Positions 50,498 through 59,149 of a stretch of 64,000 bases of DNA are shown in pieces. Each line of letters begins with the position of its first letter. Position 1 is the stretch's first letter. The DNA lies in contig NZ_AFII01000002.1 in NCBI RefSeq assembly GCF_000214475.1, positions 620,001 to 684,000 of the forward strand, given 5' to 3'. The translations under genes were made by a program, and so were the position numbers. The stretch is from Parvimonas sp. oral taxon 110 str. F0139. GTDB taxonomy: Bacteria > Bacillota > Clostridia > Tissierellales > Peptoniphilaceae. The notes beneath the pieces are model-generated. The model was given only the letters and a program-made list of their open reading frames with translations. It had not been told where the DNA came from and did no database searches.

Positions 50498-51208
50498 TAA
50501 CGGTTTTTTCTTTATTTGTCCCATATTTCTAGGAAAATTATCCGGAGTTTTTCCTACCTTTTTAATAATCAAAATATTTCTTTCTGAAATTTCTCCATTT
50601 TGCTCGATTTTAAAATTCAATACATTCTCCAATTTGCAATTTAATTTTTTAAGTGCATTTTTTGAAGTTTCGACTTCTTCAAGATATGAAGGCCCTTTCA
50701 TTGCAAGAAATAGTCCATTTACTTTTAAAAATGGAATTGTAAATTCCAAAAGTAAAGATAGGGAAGCGACTGCTCTTGAACTCACTATATCAAAACTTTC
50801 TCTAAATCCGTCTTTTCTTCCAACTTCTTCGGCGCGACCATGAATAGCCTCTATGTTTTTTAAATTCAAATTCTCAATTACGATATTTAAAAACTTAATT
50901 CTTTTATTTAAACTATCTAACATTGTTATTTTTAAATTTTCATTATATAGTTTAAGTGGAATTGCAGGGAAACCTGCACCAGTTCCTACATCTAAAACAG
51001 TTTTAGTATCTTCAAAAAGTCCTGTTTTTGTAAGCAATAGACAATCTAAAAAATGTTTTGTATTCATAGCTTCTTCATCAGTAATAGCAGTTAAATTTAT
51101 TTTTTCATTCCATTCGAGAATTAATTTTCTGTAAATTTCAAACTTTTCCAAAGCTATATCACTTAAAATAATATTTTCTTTTTGAGTTAAACTTCTTAAA
51201 TTATCCAT
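50495..51208 (-). CDS. rsmG: 16S rRNA (guanine-N7) methyltransferase RsmG
   Basis: 237 residues from the ATG at 51208, which has AAAGGAG five bases ahead; the longer frame to 51247 has no such site. Family motifs: [23 protein letters not shown] site [38 protein letters not shown] and [12 protein letters not shown]. It methylates G527 of 16S rRNA. It overlaps the mnmG stop by 8 bases, the canonical mnmG-rsmG pair. Confidence 0.95.
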   Translation of the reverse strand: MDNLRSLTQKENIILSDIALEKFEIYRKLILEWNEKINLTAITDEEAMNTKHFLDCLLLTKTGLFEDTKTVLDVGTGAGFPAIPLKLYNENLKITMLDSLNKRIKFLNIVIENLNLKNIEAIHGRAEEVGRKDGFRESFDIVSSRAVASLSLLLEFTIPFLKVNGLFLAMKGPSYLEEVETSKNALKKLNCKLENVLNFKIEQNGEISERNILIIKKVGKTPDNFPRNMGQIKKKPL

Positions 51209-53086
51209 TTTTTCTCCTTTGAGTTTCAAGATGAATAAGCAAGACATTTATATCTGCAGGGCTTACTCCTGAAATTCTACTCGCCTGTCCGACTGTTTCA
51301 GGTCTAAATTTTGAAAGTTTTTGAACAGCTTCAATTCTAAGTCCAGATAGGGAATTATAGTCGATATTTTCAAGTTTTTTGTTTTCAAGTTTTTTAAATG
51401 CCTCTATTTGTTGACTTTGTTTTTCTATATAACCCTCATATTTAATCATCGTTTGAACTTGCATTTTTATCTCTCTGTCCAAAGGTTCACGTGTTGTGTC
51501 TAAATCCTTAATTATTTCATAGTCAAGTTCAGGTCTTTTTATTAAATCATAAAGGCTTACTGCAGTTTTAAGTTTCATACTTCCTAAGTTTTCCAAAGCT
51601 TTATTTGTATTTTCCTTTGGTGTTAAGATAGATGACTTTAATCTATTTATTTCGTTTTCTATTAAAGTCTTTTTATTTAGGCATTTTTCATAACGTTCTT
51701 TAGTAGCTAAACCTATATTATAACTCATTTCTGTAAGTCTTAAATCTGCATTATCTTGTCTTAAAGAAAGTCTGTATTCAGTTCTTGAAGTCATCATTCT
51801 ATAAGGCTCGTCAGTTCCTTTTGTAATCAAATCGTCGATTAAAACTCCGATATAGGCATCACTTCTGGTAAGCACAAAAGGCTCTTTTCCTAAAATATTC
51901 ATTGCCGAATTTATCCCTGCTATAATTCCTTGACTTGCAGCTTCTTCATAACCTGAGCTTCCATTAATTTGACCTGCAAAGAAAAGATTTTTAATATCCT
52001 TATGTTCTAAAGTAGCTCTTAAAATAGTTGGATCAATACAATCATATTCAATTCCATAAGCAGGACGCATTATCTTAACATTTTCAAGTCCTAAAATACT
52101 TTTATACATCTGCTTTTGAACTTCAAGGGGAAGAGTGCTGCTGACACCTTGAACATACATTTCAGAAGTATCTAAACCCTCAGGCTCAATAAAAACCTGA
52201 TGTTCGTCTTTTTCATTAAAACGTACGATTTTATCCTCAATAGAAGGACAATATCTTGGACCTACACCCTTTACAATTCCTGCATACATAGGACTTCTAT
52301 GAAGATTTTTTTCGATTATTTGTTTAGTTTCCAAAGTTGTATAAGTTAAAAAACAATCTTCCTTATGATTTCCTATATCTTTTCCTTCATTCATAAAGGA
52401 AAATGGAATTATATTGTCATCTCCTTTTTGGATATCCATTTTTGAATAGTCAATGGAGTCTCTATGAACCCTTGCAGGAGTTCCGGTCTTGAAACGTCTA
52501 AGAGGAATACCTAAATTTCTTAAACTATCACTTAAATAAGTAGAGCATTTCCAGTTGTTTGGACCACTTTCATAACAGTTTTCTCCAATTAAAATCATAG
52601 ATTTAAGATAAGTTCCCGTACAGATGATAACTGCCTTTGCAGGGAAGATTTCATTTGAAGTCGTTAAAACTCCTGTAATTTCATTGTTTTCAGTTAAAAT
52701 TTCCTTAACTTCTGCTTGAATTAAATCTATATTTTTTCGTTTTCCAAAACTTTTTTCATTTCAGTATGATACATCTTTTTATCTGCTTGAACACGTAAAC
52801 TGTGAACAGCTGGGCCTTTTGAAGTATTTAACATTCTGGATTGAATAAAAGTCTTATCTATATTTATCGCCATTTCTCCGCCAAGAGCGTCAATTTCACG
52901 AACTAAATGGCCTTTTCCCGTTCCGCCTATATTTGGATTGCATGGCATATCTGCGACTGAATCCATACTTATTGTAAGAATTGCTGTCTTAAGTCCAAGT
53001 CTAGCGCTTGCAAGACCTGCTTCGCAACCGGCATGACCTGCTCCGATTACAACAACATCATATTTTTCATCTATAAAATTTGTCAT
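51201..53086 (-). CDS. mnmG: tRNA modification enzyme MnmG, frame broken by a one-base loss
   Basis: Two frames (53086-52727 and about 52732-51201) make one MnmG of about 628 residues. First: FAD site [20 protein letters not shown] and [20 protein letters not shown]. Second: [45 protein letters not shown] (catalytic Cys) and [19 protein letters not shown], then the helical C-terminus with [13 protein letters not shown]. The shift lies in T6 at 52732-52737, where one T is missing. It works with MnmE at the tRNA wobble uridine; mnmE is 30 kb away on the opposite strand. Confidence 0.93.
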
Positions 53087-53165
53087 TTTTTCTCCTTATT
53101 AAAAATCTACATAAATATACATACTATATTTTACCACAAAATTGTAAAAATTTCATAAAAATATA

Positions 53166-53190
53166 CAAAAAAAGAACTCAAAGAGTCCTT
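53166..53190 (-). terminator. Hairpin upstream of mnmG
   Basis: AAGAACTC (53172-53179) / GAGTCCTT (53183-53190) with one G-U pair; a T-run on the minus strand. It would block readthrough from the sigma gene into mnmG. Confidence 0.6.
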
Positions 53191-53270
53191 TTCGGAATAT
53201 GGGGAGATAGAAATATAATTGTAAAATGGATTTAGGAAATATCTAGTACAATTATATATTGTTTTTTATA

Positions 53271-53602
53271 CAAGTCCTTTGCAGGACTTACAATTATTTG
53301 TAATAAATAATTGTAGTGAGATCTCTCCGTTCCACTCAGCTTCGCTTCGTTACAGTCGAGATGACGTGTACGGATGAACACTTTGATTAATGGCTAGACG
53401 TTAACAGTAAATAAACTTCAAATGGTATTTAAAAATTTTATATTAAACAAAAAGACTCACGTCATAGTACTTTTCAGATAAATACTCCCAATACGTCATC
53501 TTGAGCAAAACGTAGTGTAGTCGAAAGATCTCAACTATTGCTTGTTTACAAGCAATAGTATTTCTGAAAGAAATCTAAACTTATTATGTATCGTAGATAC
53601 AT
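53271..53602. repeat. Mosaic palindromic intergenic repeat, copy 5 (both halves)
   Basis: CAAGTCCTTTGCAGGACTT, hairpin ACAATTATT/AATAATTGT type, GTGAGATCTCTCC, CAGCTTCGCTTCGTTACAGT, GTCGAGATGACGT, ATGGCTAGACGTTAACAGTA, AT-rich spacer, CTCACGTCATAGTACTTTTC, ATACGTCATCTTGAG, AAAGATCTCA, hairpin CTATTGCTTGT/ACAAGCAATAG, and ATGTATCGTAGATACAT. Confidence 0.87.
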
Positions 53603-53620
53603 TCTGTTGGTATCTAAACA

Positions 53621-54174
53621 CTACAACTCTCTAATATCTAGCTCATTTTCTACAAACTTAACTTTAAGTTTTTTCTTTGCTATTTTATAATACTCCTTAA
53701 CTGTATCTTCTTTTATTTTCATTTTCTCAGCAATTTCTTTATTTTTTAAATTTTCATAAAATTTGCATTCTATAACCTCTCTTTGCTTTTGGGGGAGAGT
53801 GGACACAATTTCTCTTACCTTTTTATTCAACTCATTTGTTTCAACATCTCTTTGTATATCTGTATTTTCATCAACAATAAGCTCTAAAACTTCAATTGTT
53901 TCATCATCTTTTGTCTGATATATTTTAGTATATGTCTTTTCAGTTTCTTTTTTCTTTTAAAAAATTTTTGCATATAAAAATATTTTAATTGATATTTTAA
54001 ATAACATTCAAGTGAAACTTTTCCACCACCTTTATAGCTCTCCAAAAGCTCCAAAATTTTTACAACTCCGTCTTGATACGCATCTTCATAACTTATGTAA
54101 TTTGCAAAATACTTTTTTATACTCGCTTTAATCAAAGGGCTAAAATCTTCTATAATTTTCTCTCTGTCGTACAT
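53621..54174 (-). CDS. Small sigma-70-family factor, frame broken by a one-base loss
   Basis: Two frames form one protein of about 184 residues. First: YDREKIIEDFSPLIKASIKK and YEDAYQDGVVKILELLESYK (region 2) to QKFFKRKKK. The other frame continues ETEKTYTKIYQTKDDETIEV and ends with region 4: STLPQKQREVIECKFYENLK, NKEIAEKMKIKEDTVKEYYK. One base is missing in T6 at 53948-53953. No region 3. It resembles short sigma factors of the TcdR/UviA or ECF-like type, which often control toxin, bacteriocin or competence genes; its target here is unknown. Confidence 0.8.
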
Positions 54175-54334
54175 CTTTCCTCCTGATTTTAAGACATGAC
54201 GGTATTTTAAGTTGTTGGGTTAAGTTTGCTAATTCTTAGTATTATTATATCACTTTTTTAACCTTAGGTCAATTATAAAGTTACTATAATTTATATTATT
54301 TACTATATAGTATCTTTACAAGTTACTTAAATAC

Positions 54335-54363
54335 TTGACTATACTTAAGAAATATATTATTAT
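54335..54363 (+). promoter_or_regulatory. Promoter of rpiB-gpsA
   Basis: TTGACT (54335-54340), 17 bases, TATTAT (54358-54363); 33 bases before rpiB, which has AAGGAGAG as RBS. Confidence 0.7.
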
Positions 54364-54396
54364 TAGTTATATTAAATAGCAATTAAGGAGAGTTGT

Positions 54397-54828
54397 ATGA
54401 AGATAATAATTGGTAATGATCATTCAGCAGTTGAAATGAAAAATGAATTAGTAAAATTTTTAGAAGAATTGGGACATGAAGTTATAAATGTAGGAACAGA
54501 TGAAAATAAAAGCGTGGATTATCCACTTTTTGGGCAAGCTGTTTGTAAAAAAGTTTTAGAAAATAAAAATTCTTTAGGAATAGCAATTTGTGGAACAGGT
54601 ATCGGAATTTCAATAGCTTGTAACAAGGTTAAAGGAATTCGTGCAGGTCTTTGTAGTGAAAGTTTTTCAGCTAGAATGACAAGAAAACATAATAATGCAA
54701 ATGTTCTTTGCTTGGGTGCAAGAGTTACTGGAATTGAACTTGCAAAAGACATTGTAAAGACTTTTATTGAAGAGGACTTCGAGGGAGGTCGTCATCAAAA
54801 GAGAATTGATATGTTAGAAGAAAATTAG
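54397..54828 (+). CDS. rpiB: Ribose 5-phosphate isomerase B
   Basis: 143 residues, full RpiB/LacAB fold. IIIGNDHSAVEMKNELV at the start; NVGTDENKSVDYPLFG; the catalytic Cys in LGIAICGTGIGISIACNKV; RAGLCSESFSARMTRKHNNA; EEDFEGGRHQKRIDML. It interconverts ribulose- and ribose-5-phosphate in the pentose phosphate pathway. Followed by gpsA after 8 bases. Confidence 0.95.
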   Translation: MKIIIGNDHSAVEMKNELVKFLEELGHEVINVGTDENKSVDYPLFGQAVCKKVLENKNSLGIAICGTGIGISIACNKVKGIRAGLCSESFSARMTRKHNNANVLCLGARVTGIELAKDIVKTFIEEDFEGGRHQKRIDMLEEN

Positions 54829-54836
54829 GAGATTTT

Positions 54837-55796
54837 ATGAAAATTGCTGTTATAGGCTGTGGAAGGTGGGGAAGTTTCATAGCTTGGTATTTAGATAAAA
54901 TAGGAAATGAAGTTACTTTATACGGAAGAGAAACTTCAGAAAAGATGAAAAACTTTTTAGAGAATAGGAAAAATAATTTTCTTGAACTTCCAAAGTCCAT
55001 TTCTTTAACAACAAATATAAATGATGTTTTCGATAAAGATTTAATTATCATTTCTGTTGGAACACAGGGTTTAAGGGATTTATTAAATGAAAACAAATCC
55101 CTTTTTAAAGAGAAAAATATTCCAATTATTCTCTGTATGAAGGGAATTGAAATAAAAACAGGTTTTACTCCTACAAAAATTGTAAAAGATATTCTAGGAG
55201 AAAATTACTCTTGTGGTGCTTGGATTGGACCGGGACATGTTCAAGACTTTACAAATGGAATTCCAAATTGTATGGTAATAGACTCAGACGATAGGGAATT
55301 GGTTAAAAAATTAGTTGATTCTTTTTCTAGTAATTTAATCAGATTTTACTATGGAACTAATCTTTTAGGAAATGAAATCGGGGCAGCTTCAAAAAATGTA
55401 ATAGGTATCGCTGCAGGAATGCTTGACGGATTTAATTTAAGCTCATTAAAGGGAGCTTTGATGTCAAGAGGAACAAGAGAAATTGCAAGACTTATTGAAA
55501 AAATGGGCGGAGATAAAAGCTGTGCATATGGACTTTGTCATCTTGGAGATTATGAAGCTACTGTTTTTTCCGAATTTAGTAATAACAGAAAATTTGGTGA
55601 AAAATTTGTAAAAGGAGAAAGTTTTGAAAAACTTGCAGAGGGTTATTACACAACAAAGGCATTAATGGACTTATCCGAAAAATACGACGTTGAATTGCCA
55701 ATAACAAATGCAGTTTATGAAATAATATATAATAAAAAAGACCCAAAAGAAATTTTGGACAATCTTTTTAAAAGAAGTATAAAAATGGAATTTTAA
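54837..55796 (+). CDS. gpsA: Glycerol-3-phosphate dehydrogenase [NAD(P)+]
   Basis: 319 residues. Rossmann motif KIAVIGCGRWGSFIAWYL; substrate-binding Lys in CMKGIEI and the catalytic Lys in GAASKNVIGIAAGMLDGF; MSRGTREIARL; FGLCHLGD-like YGLCHLGDYEATVFS. The usual GPS(F/N)AxE stretch is replaced by GPGHVQDFTNGIP, so this belongs to a divergent branch. It makes sn-glycerol-3-phosphate for phospholipids. Overlap-type spacing to both neighbours suggests one operon with rpiB and the next gene. Confidence 0.87.
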   Translation: MKIAVIGCGRWGSFIAWYLDKIGNEVTLYGRETSEKMKNFLENRKNNFLELPKSISLTTNINDVFDKDLIIISVGTQGLRDLLNENKSLFKEKNIPIILCMKGIEIKTGFTPTKIVKDILGENYSCGAWIGPGHVQDFTNGIPNCMVIDSDDRELVKKLVDSFSSNLIRFYYGTNLLGNEIGAASKNVIGIAAGMLDGFNLSSLKGALMSRGTREIARLIEKMGGDKSCAYGLCHLGDYEATVFSEFSNNRKFGEKFVKGESFEKLAEGYYTTKALMDLSEKYDVELPITNAVYEIIYNKKDPKEILDNLFKRSIKMEF

Positions 55797-55805
55797 GGAG
55801 AAACT

Positions 55806-56207
55806 ATGTTACCGTTAATTTTAATTCCTTTACTTTTATGTCTTTTTAACATCTATCGGAGACTAACTTGTATCATAAAAGTAAAGTTTACAAAATTTAC
55901 ATTAATGACTCTAATAATTGCATTAGCTCTTATGCTATTTGCAGGATATAAATTAAAAAACGACTTAGTGGGCTATATAATTGTTTTATCTTGGTGGCTA
56001 GCTTTCTTTACAAGCCTTATAAGTGCAGGAATAAGTGAAAGAGGGATTATTCATCCTTGGCAATTAGTTGCGAAGCTCTACAGATGGGATAGAATAAGAA
56101 GCTTTTCAATTGAGAACAAAGGAAAGACCATAATGGTAAACTTTAAAATCTTTAGAGACTTAAGACAAGAATACGACAAAAGCGACCTCGATAAAATCAA
56201 AAAATAG
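55806..56207 (+). CDS. Small membrane protein of unknown function
   Basis: 133 residues: three hydrophobic segments (about 2-18, 30-47, 55-75), then a soluble tail with YRWDRIRSFSIENKGKTIMV, like DUF5673/YdjM-type PH-like modules. It starts 9 bases after gpsA (AAGGAG) and ends the operon. No function can be proposed. Confidence 0.6.
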   Translation: MLPLILIPLLLCLFNIYRRLTCIIKVKFTKFTLMTLIIALALMLFAGYKLKNDLVGYIIVLSWWLAFFTSLISAGISERGIIHPWQLVAKLYRWDRIRSFSIENKGKTIMVNFKIFRDLRQEYDKSDLDKIKK

Positions 56208-56247
56208 CTAAAAAGAATAAATTAATAAACTAATTAAAGCAATTAAA

Positions 56248-56276
56248 AAAGGAGTGAAATTCACTCCTTTATTTTT
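56248..56276. terminator. Bidirectional terminator between convergent genes
   Basis: AAAGGAGTGA (56248-56257) / TCACTCCTTT (56261-56270) with A- and T-runs either side. Confidence 0.8.
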
Positions 56277-56285
56277 TGTGTATTT

Positions 56286-57446
56286 TTAGAATAAATGGAA
56301 CAACATATATAGAATATGTGCTGCAAAACCTGCTACTAATCCACCAATTGTATGGCTGATTAATGCCTTTCCTGTTGCTTCTTTTGTTCCAAGTGCATCC
56401 ATCATTGCAATGTGAGTTGAGATATATCCACTCCAGCACATACAGATTGCAGTGAATACTGCAATGTCGTTTCCAGAAACTTTTCCTACTGCTGCCATTT
56501 TTGCAACTGTTCCTATTGCTGCTCCTGTTGAGCCTAATGCAGTTATTGGAACTGCTATTGCTTCTGGAGAGCTGAAACCGAATAATGGATTAAGTATGAA
56601 AGATAATTTTGATCCTATCCATGGAAGAATGCCAACACCTTCGTTAGCTGCCCCAGTATAGACTCCTTCAGCTCCAGGTCCATTTGTAAGAATAATAACT
56701 AATGTACAAATTATTACAACGCCAGGAATAATTGAAAGTCCCATATCAACTCCAACTTTTCCACCATCAAGGATAGCTTGGATGAATCTTGAACCTGCAC
56801 TACCTTCTCTAACAACTCTTGAGTTTTCTGGAATTTCAACACTTGATTTTACTTCAACATATTCAGTCGTTCCATACATTTTTTTAGTAGCAAGCATCAT
56901 AAGTCTAACAGATACTACACTACCTATAACTGCTCCCAAGTTACCGATTAAAGCACTTGTAACAGCTCCTTCAACATTAAGTCCCATCATTGTAGTTGTA
57001 GTGATAAGACCCATACCAAAAGCAGTTCCAAGATTTGTAAGAGCTGGCATTTGATATTTTTTGAAATAACGTCTAAAGTTATCATCATGTGCTAATGTTA
57101 AGATAGCAGGGTTGTCTGATAGGTAACAGTTTAACATACCTAGAGATGAAGCTCCTGGTAAGTCATAAATAGGTTTCATAATTTTTGACAGAAGTTTATT
57201 TACAAGAGCTATTACTCCAAATTCAGAGAATAGACCTGAAATTGCTCCAGCCAATACGGCAATCGCCATCAAGTAAAGACATACGTTCATAAGCAAGTCA
57301 AAACCTGTATTCATCATAGTTTTGATCATATTTATTCCACCCATTTTTCTACCAATTAAGATAAAAAAAGTTAGGAATAAACCAAGGCAAAGAAAGTTTT
57401 CGAGTCCAATATCTTTTTTGAATCTTCCAATATTCTTTTCTTCCAA
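56286..57446 (-). CDS. CD0519/CD1768-like membrane protein (nucleoside-recognition type)
   Basis: About 386 residues from the TTG at 57446, chosen because GGAGG lies 9 bases ahead; the frame extends to 57509 without a site. Eight to ten hydrophobic segments. Conserved stretches: LYLMAIAVLAGAISGLFSEF, MLNCYLSDNPAILTLAHDDN, IPGVVIICTLVIILTNGPGA, FGFSSPEAIAVPITALGSTG. I associate these with the CD0519/CD1768 group of Gate/nucleoside-recognition proteins; a transport role is likely but unproven. Confidence 0.78.
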   Translation of the reverse strand: MEEKNIGRFKKDIGLENFLCLGLFLTFFILIGRKMGGINMIKTMMNTGFDLLMNVCLYLMAIAVLAGAISGLFSEFGVIALVNKLLSKIMKPIYDLPGASSLGMLNCYLSDNPAILTLAHDDNFRRYFKKYQMPALTNLGTAFGMGLITTTTMMGLNVEGAVTSALIGNLGAVIGSVVSVRLMMLATKKMYGTTEYVEVKSSVEIPENSRVVREGSAGSRFIQAILDGGKVGVDMGLSIIPGVVIICTLVIILTNGPGAEGVYTGAANEGVGILPWIGSKLSFILNPLFGFSSPEAIAVPITALGSTGAAIGTVAKMAAVGKVSGNDIAVFTAICMCWSGYISTHIAMMDALGTKEATGKALISHTIGGLVAGFAAHILYMLFHLF

Positions 57447-57615
57447 TTCAATATACCTCCGATAAATAAATACTGAAATTATTTTACCATAAAAAGTATA
57501 AAAACACAATGGAAAAAAGTAGTTTTTATAAAGGATTTTAATAAAATATTTTTTATTTTTAAAGCATTGAAAAGTTAAATTTTTTTAAGGTAAAAATGTA
57601 TGTTTTTTCACAATA

Positions 57616-57664
57616 AGAACCCCACCCTTCCACGATGCTTCGCATCGGGTGGGTTCCCGGGAAC
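57616..57664. repeat. GC-rich hairpin repeat, copy 2
   Basis: AGAACCCCACCCTTCCACGA, inner hairpin GATGCTTCGCATC, then GGGTGGGTTCCCGGGAAC. It is the reverse complement of the 28.5-kb copy with a few changes. It is flanked by an 11-bp direct repeat TTTCACAATAA (57606-57616 and 57672-57682). Confidence 0.85.
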
Positions 57665-57684
57665 CTTGTTGTTTCACAATAAAA

Positions 57685-57710
57685 AAACGACTGAATACAG
57701 TCGTTTATAT
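57685..57710 (-). terminator. Terminator after the YhhN-like gene
   Basis: AAACGACTG (57685-57693) / CAGTCGTTT (57698-57706), loop AATA, T-run on the minus strand; overlaps the stop codon. Confidence 0.8.
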
Positions 57711-58391
57711 TAACAATAGTCCAAAACCCATTATTAAAAGAAATTTTGCAATTGAATAGGTAAATGTTGTACAAATGTTAAAAAATCTATTGTTTTTAAT
57801 AAATGCAACAAACAAAAATAATGAGTTTGATATAAGGAATAGATTACTTCCGAAAATCAAAAACAATACACCACTTCTGTAATTGAAAATTCCAGTTAAA
57901 ATAGTCAAAATACAAAGAGTTGCATTAAAAAATGCAAATACATAAAGATATATTATATCTTTTCTAAAGTATTCACTCGCATATTCAAATGAAACAATAA
58001 TTTCAAAAGCTACAAATCCAAAATACAATACCATTAGCAATATTGTAAGTAAATAGTTTAAATTCGTTATTTTTATGAAATTTACGAGTTTTATTATATA
58101 AAAAGTCATTCCGATAATAAATAAAGGAAGACCCATAATTATGTTTTTCTTATTTCTTCTAGTGAATAAAATATCTCCAAACCAGAAGAATAAAATAGCT
58201 AGATATATTAAAATATCGTGGTTTTTAAATCTAAAAAAATAGAATAATGCCAATAATGGCATTAATAATACATTGAAAAAATTTCTTTCCGTATTCTTTT
58301 TTTGTAATATCATATATAAATTACCAAAGGTAAATAATGTATAAATTAATAAAATCAGGTACGAAATAATTTTAAATATCCCGTTGTTCAT
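57705..58391 (-). CDS. Lysoplasmalogenase-like membrane protein (YhhN/TMEM86)
   Basis: 228 residues from the ATG at 58391 (GGAGG eight bases ahead; an upstream in-frame start at 58448 lacks one). Seven to eight hydrophobic segments. Family-like features: ILFFWFGDILFTRRN with the conserved G-D, FIIGMTFYIIKL and SNLFLISNSLFLFVAF. YhhN-family proteins hydrolyse lysoplasmalogens; plasmalogens occur in anaerobic Firmicutes, so this fits, but similarity is judged by pattern only. Confidence 0.65.
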   Translation of the reverse strand: MNNGIFKIISYLILLIYTLFTFGNLYMILQKKNTERNFFNVLLMPLLALFYFFRFKNHDILIYLAILFFWFGDILFTRRNKKNIIMGLPLFIIGMTFYIIKLVNFIKITNLNYLLTILLMVLYFGFVAFEIIVSFEYASEYFRKDIIYLYVFAFFNATLCILTILTGIFNYRSGVLFLIFGSNLFLISNSLFLFVAFIKNNRFFNICTTFTYSIAKFLLIMGFGLLLI

Positions 58392-58547
58392 ATTGCCTCC
58401 AAATTTCTTAGTATTAATTATTTTAACATAAAAAGTCGCTATAAACAAGTTAAAGGAATAATAAATAAACCTTATCCCCCCTTTTTTCTAAAAAATTTTA
58501 TTATATAAGTGTAAGGCTTACAAAATAAATAAAAAAGGAGAAAAGAT

Positions 58548-58733
58548 ATGGCTAAAAAGTATTTAAAGGTTAGTTTTAACCTTGCTAATTCTAAAAAGAG
58601 AAGTGTGACTGTTAAGAATATTCAAAGTGAATCTTCTGATGAAAATTTAAAGAAATTAGGAGAATTCGTTGAAAAATTTATTGACGGTACAAGAAAAGAA
58701 ACAATTAAAGTCGTAGAAACAACTTTAGAATAG
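58548..58733 (+). CDS. DUF1659-like small protein
   Basis: 61 residues, no signal or membrane segment. KKYLKVSFNLANSKKRSVTV then KKLGEFVEKFIDGTRKETIK. Size, beta-beta-alpha pattern and position before a DUF2922 gene fit DUF1659. Such pairs often stand beside YvrJ genes in Firmicutes; function unknown. RBS AAAGGAG. A palindrome GTAAGGCTTAC lies upstream at 58511-58521. Confidence 0.72.
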   Translation: MAKKYLKVSFNLANSKKRSVTVKNIQSESSDENLKKLGEFVEKFIDGTRKETIKVVETTLE

Positions 58734-58743
58734 GAGGTAAAGT

Positions 58744-58959
58744 ATGAAGAAAACATTAAGTATGACTCTAATATTAGAGGATGGAAAAAATATGGCATTT
58801 ACAATTTCTAATATAAAAAATATATCAGCAGATGAAGCTTCTGATATTATAAAAACTTTTGATTATAAGTCAGTTTTGGCTAAGGATAATTTAAAAGTCA
58901 CTGGAATTAAAAAGGCTAATATTATTTCAACAAGCTATGATGAAGTAACAGTAATCTAG
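58744..58959 (+). CDS. DUF2922 small protein
   Basis: 71 residues: KKTLSMTLILEDGKNMAFTI, SNIKNISADEASDIIKTFDY, GIKKANIISTSYDEVTVI. The pattern (L-M-F-x-G-K start, A-x-I-x-T-x-x-E-V end) is that of DUF2922. It starts 10 bases after the DUF1659-like gene (TAGGAGG). Confidence 0.8.
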   Translation: MKKTLSMTLILEDGKNMAFTISNIKNISADEASDIIKTFDYKSVLAKDNLKVTGIKKANIISTSYDEVTVI

Positions 58960-58961
58960 TA

Positions 58962-58988
58962 AAAAAAGACCTTTGGGTCTTTTTTTGC
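58962..58988 (+). terminator. Hairpin between DUF2922 and YvrJ genes
   Basis: AAAAAAGACC / GGTCTTTTTT around TTTG, then T-run. Strong enough to limit expression of the YvrJ and endolysin genes. Confidence 0.82.
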
Positions 58989-59006
58989 TTATGATAGGAG
59001 TAAAAA

Positions 59007-59141
59007 ATGGAAAATATAATTGCAAGTATTTCAAATGTAGGCTTTCCTGTTGCTCTTTCTGTATTCTTATTACTTAGGTTTGAAAAGAAGATTGACGAAC
59101 TTACAAAGGCTATAAATGAATTAGTTGTAAAACTTAAATAG
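59007..59141 (+). CDS. YvrJ family small membrane protein (holin-like?)
   Basis: 44 residues: ENIIASISNVGFPVALSVFL, LLRFEKKIDELTKAINELVV. One membrane segment with the NVGFP motif, then an amphipathic charged helix: the YvrJ family. ATG after ATAGGAG; stop 8 bases before the endolysin gene. A holin-like role is inferred from size and position. Confidence 0.85.
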   Translation: MENIIASISNVGFPVALSVFLLLRFEKKIDELTKAINELVVKLK

Positions 59142-59149
59142 GAGTTTTT

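Noticed and set aside
57559..57774. 71-codon ORF on the minus strand
   Set aside because: It runs through the GC-rich hairpin repeat and the terminator of the YhhN-like gene, has no RBS and no recognisable sequence.
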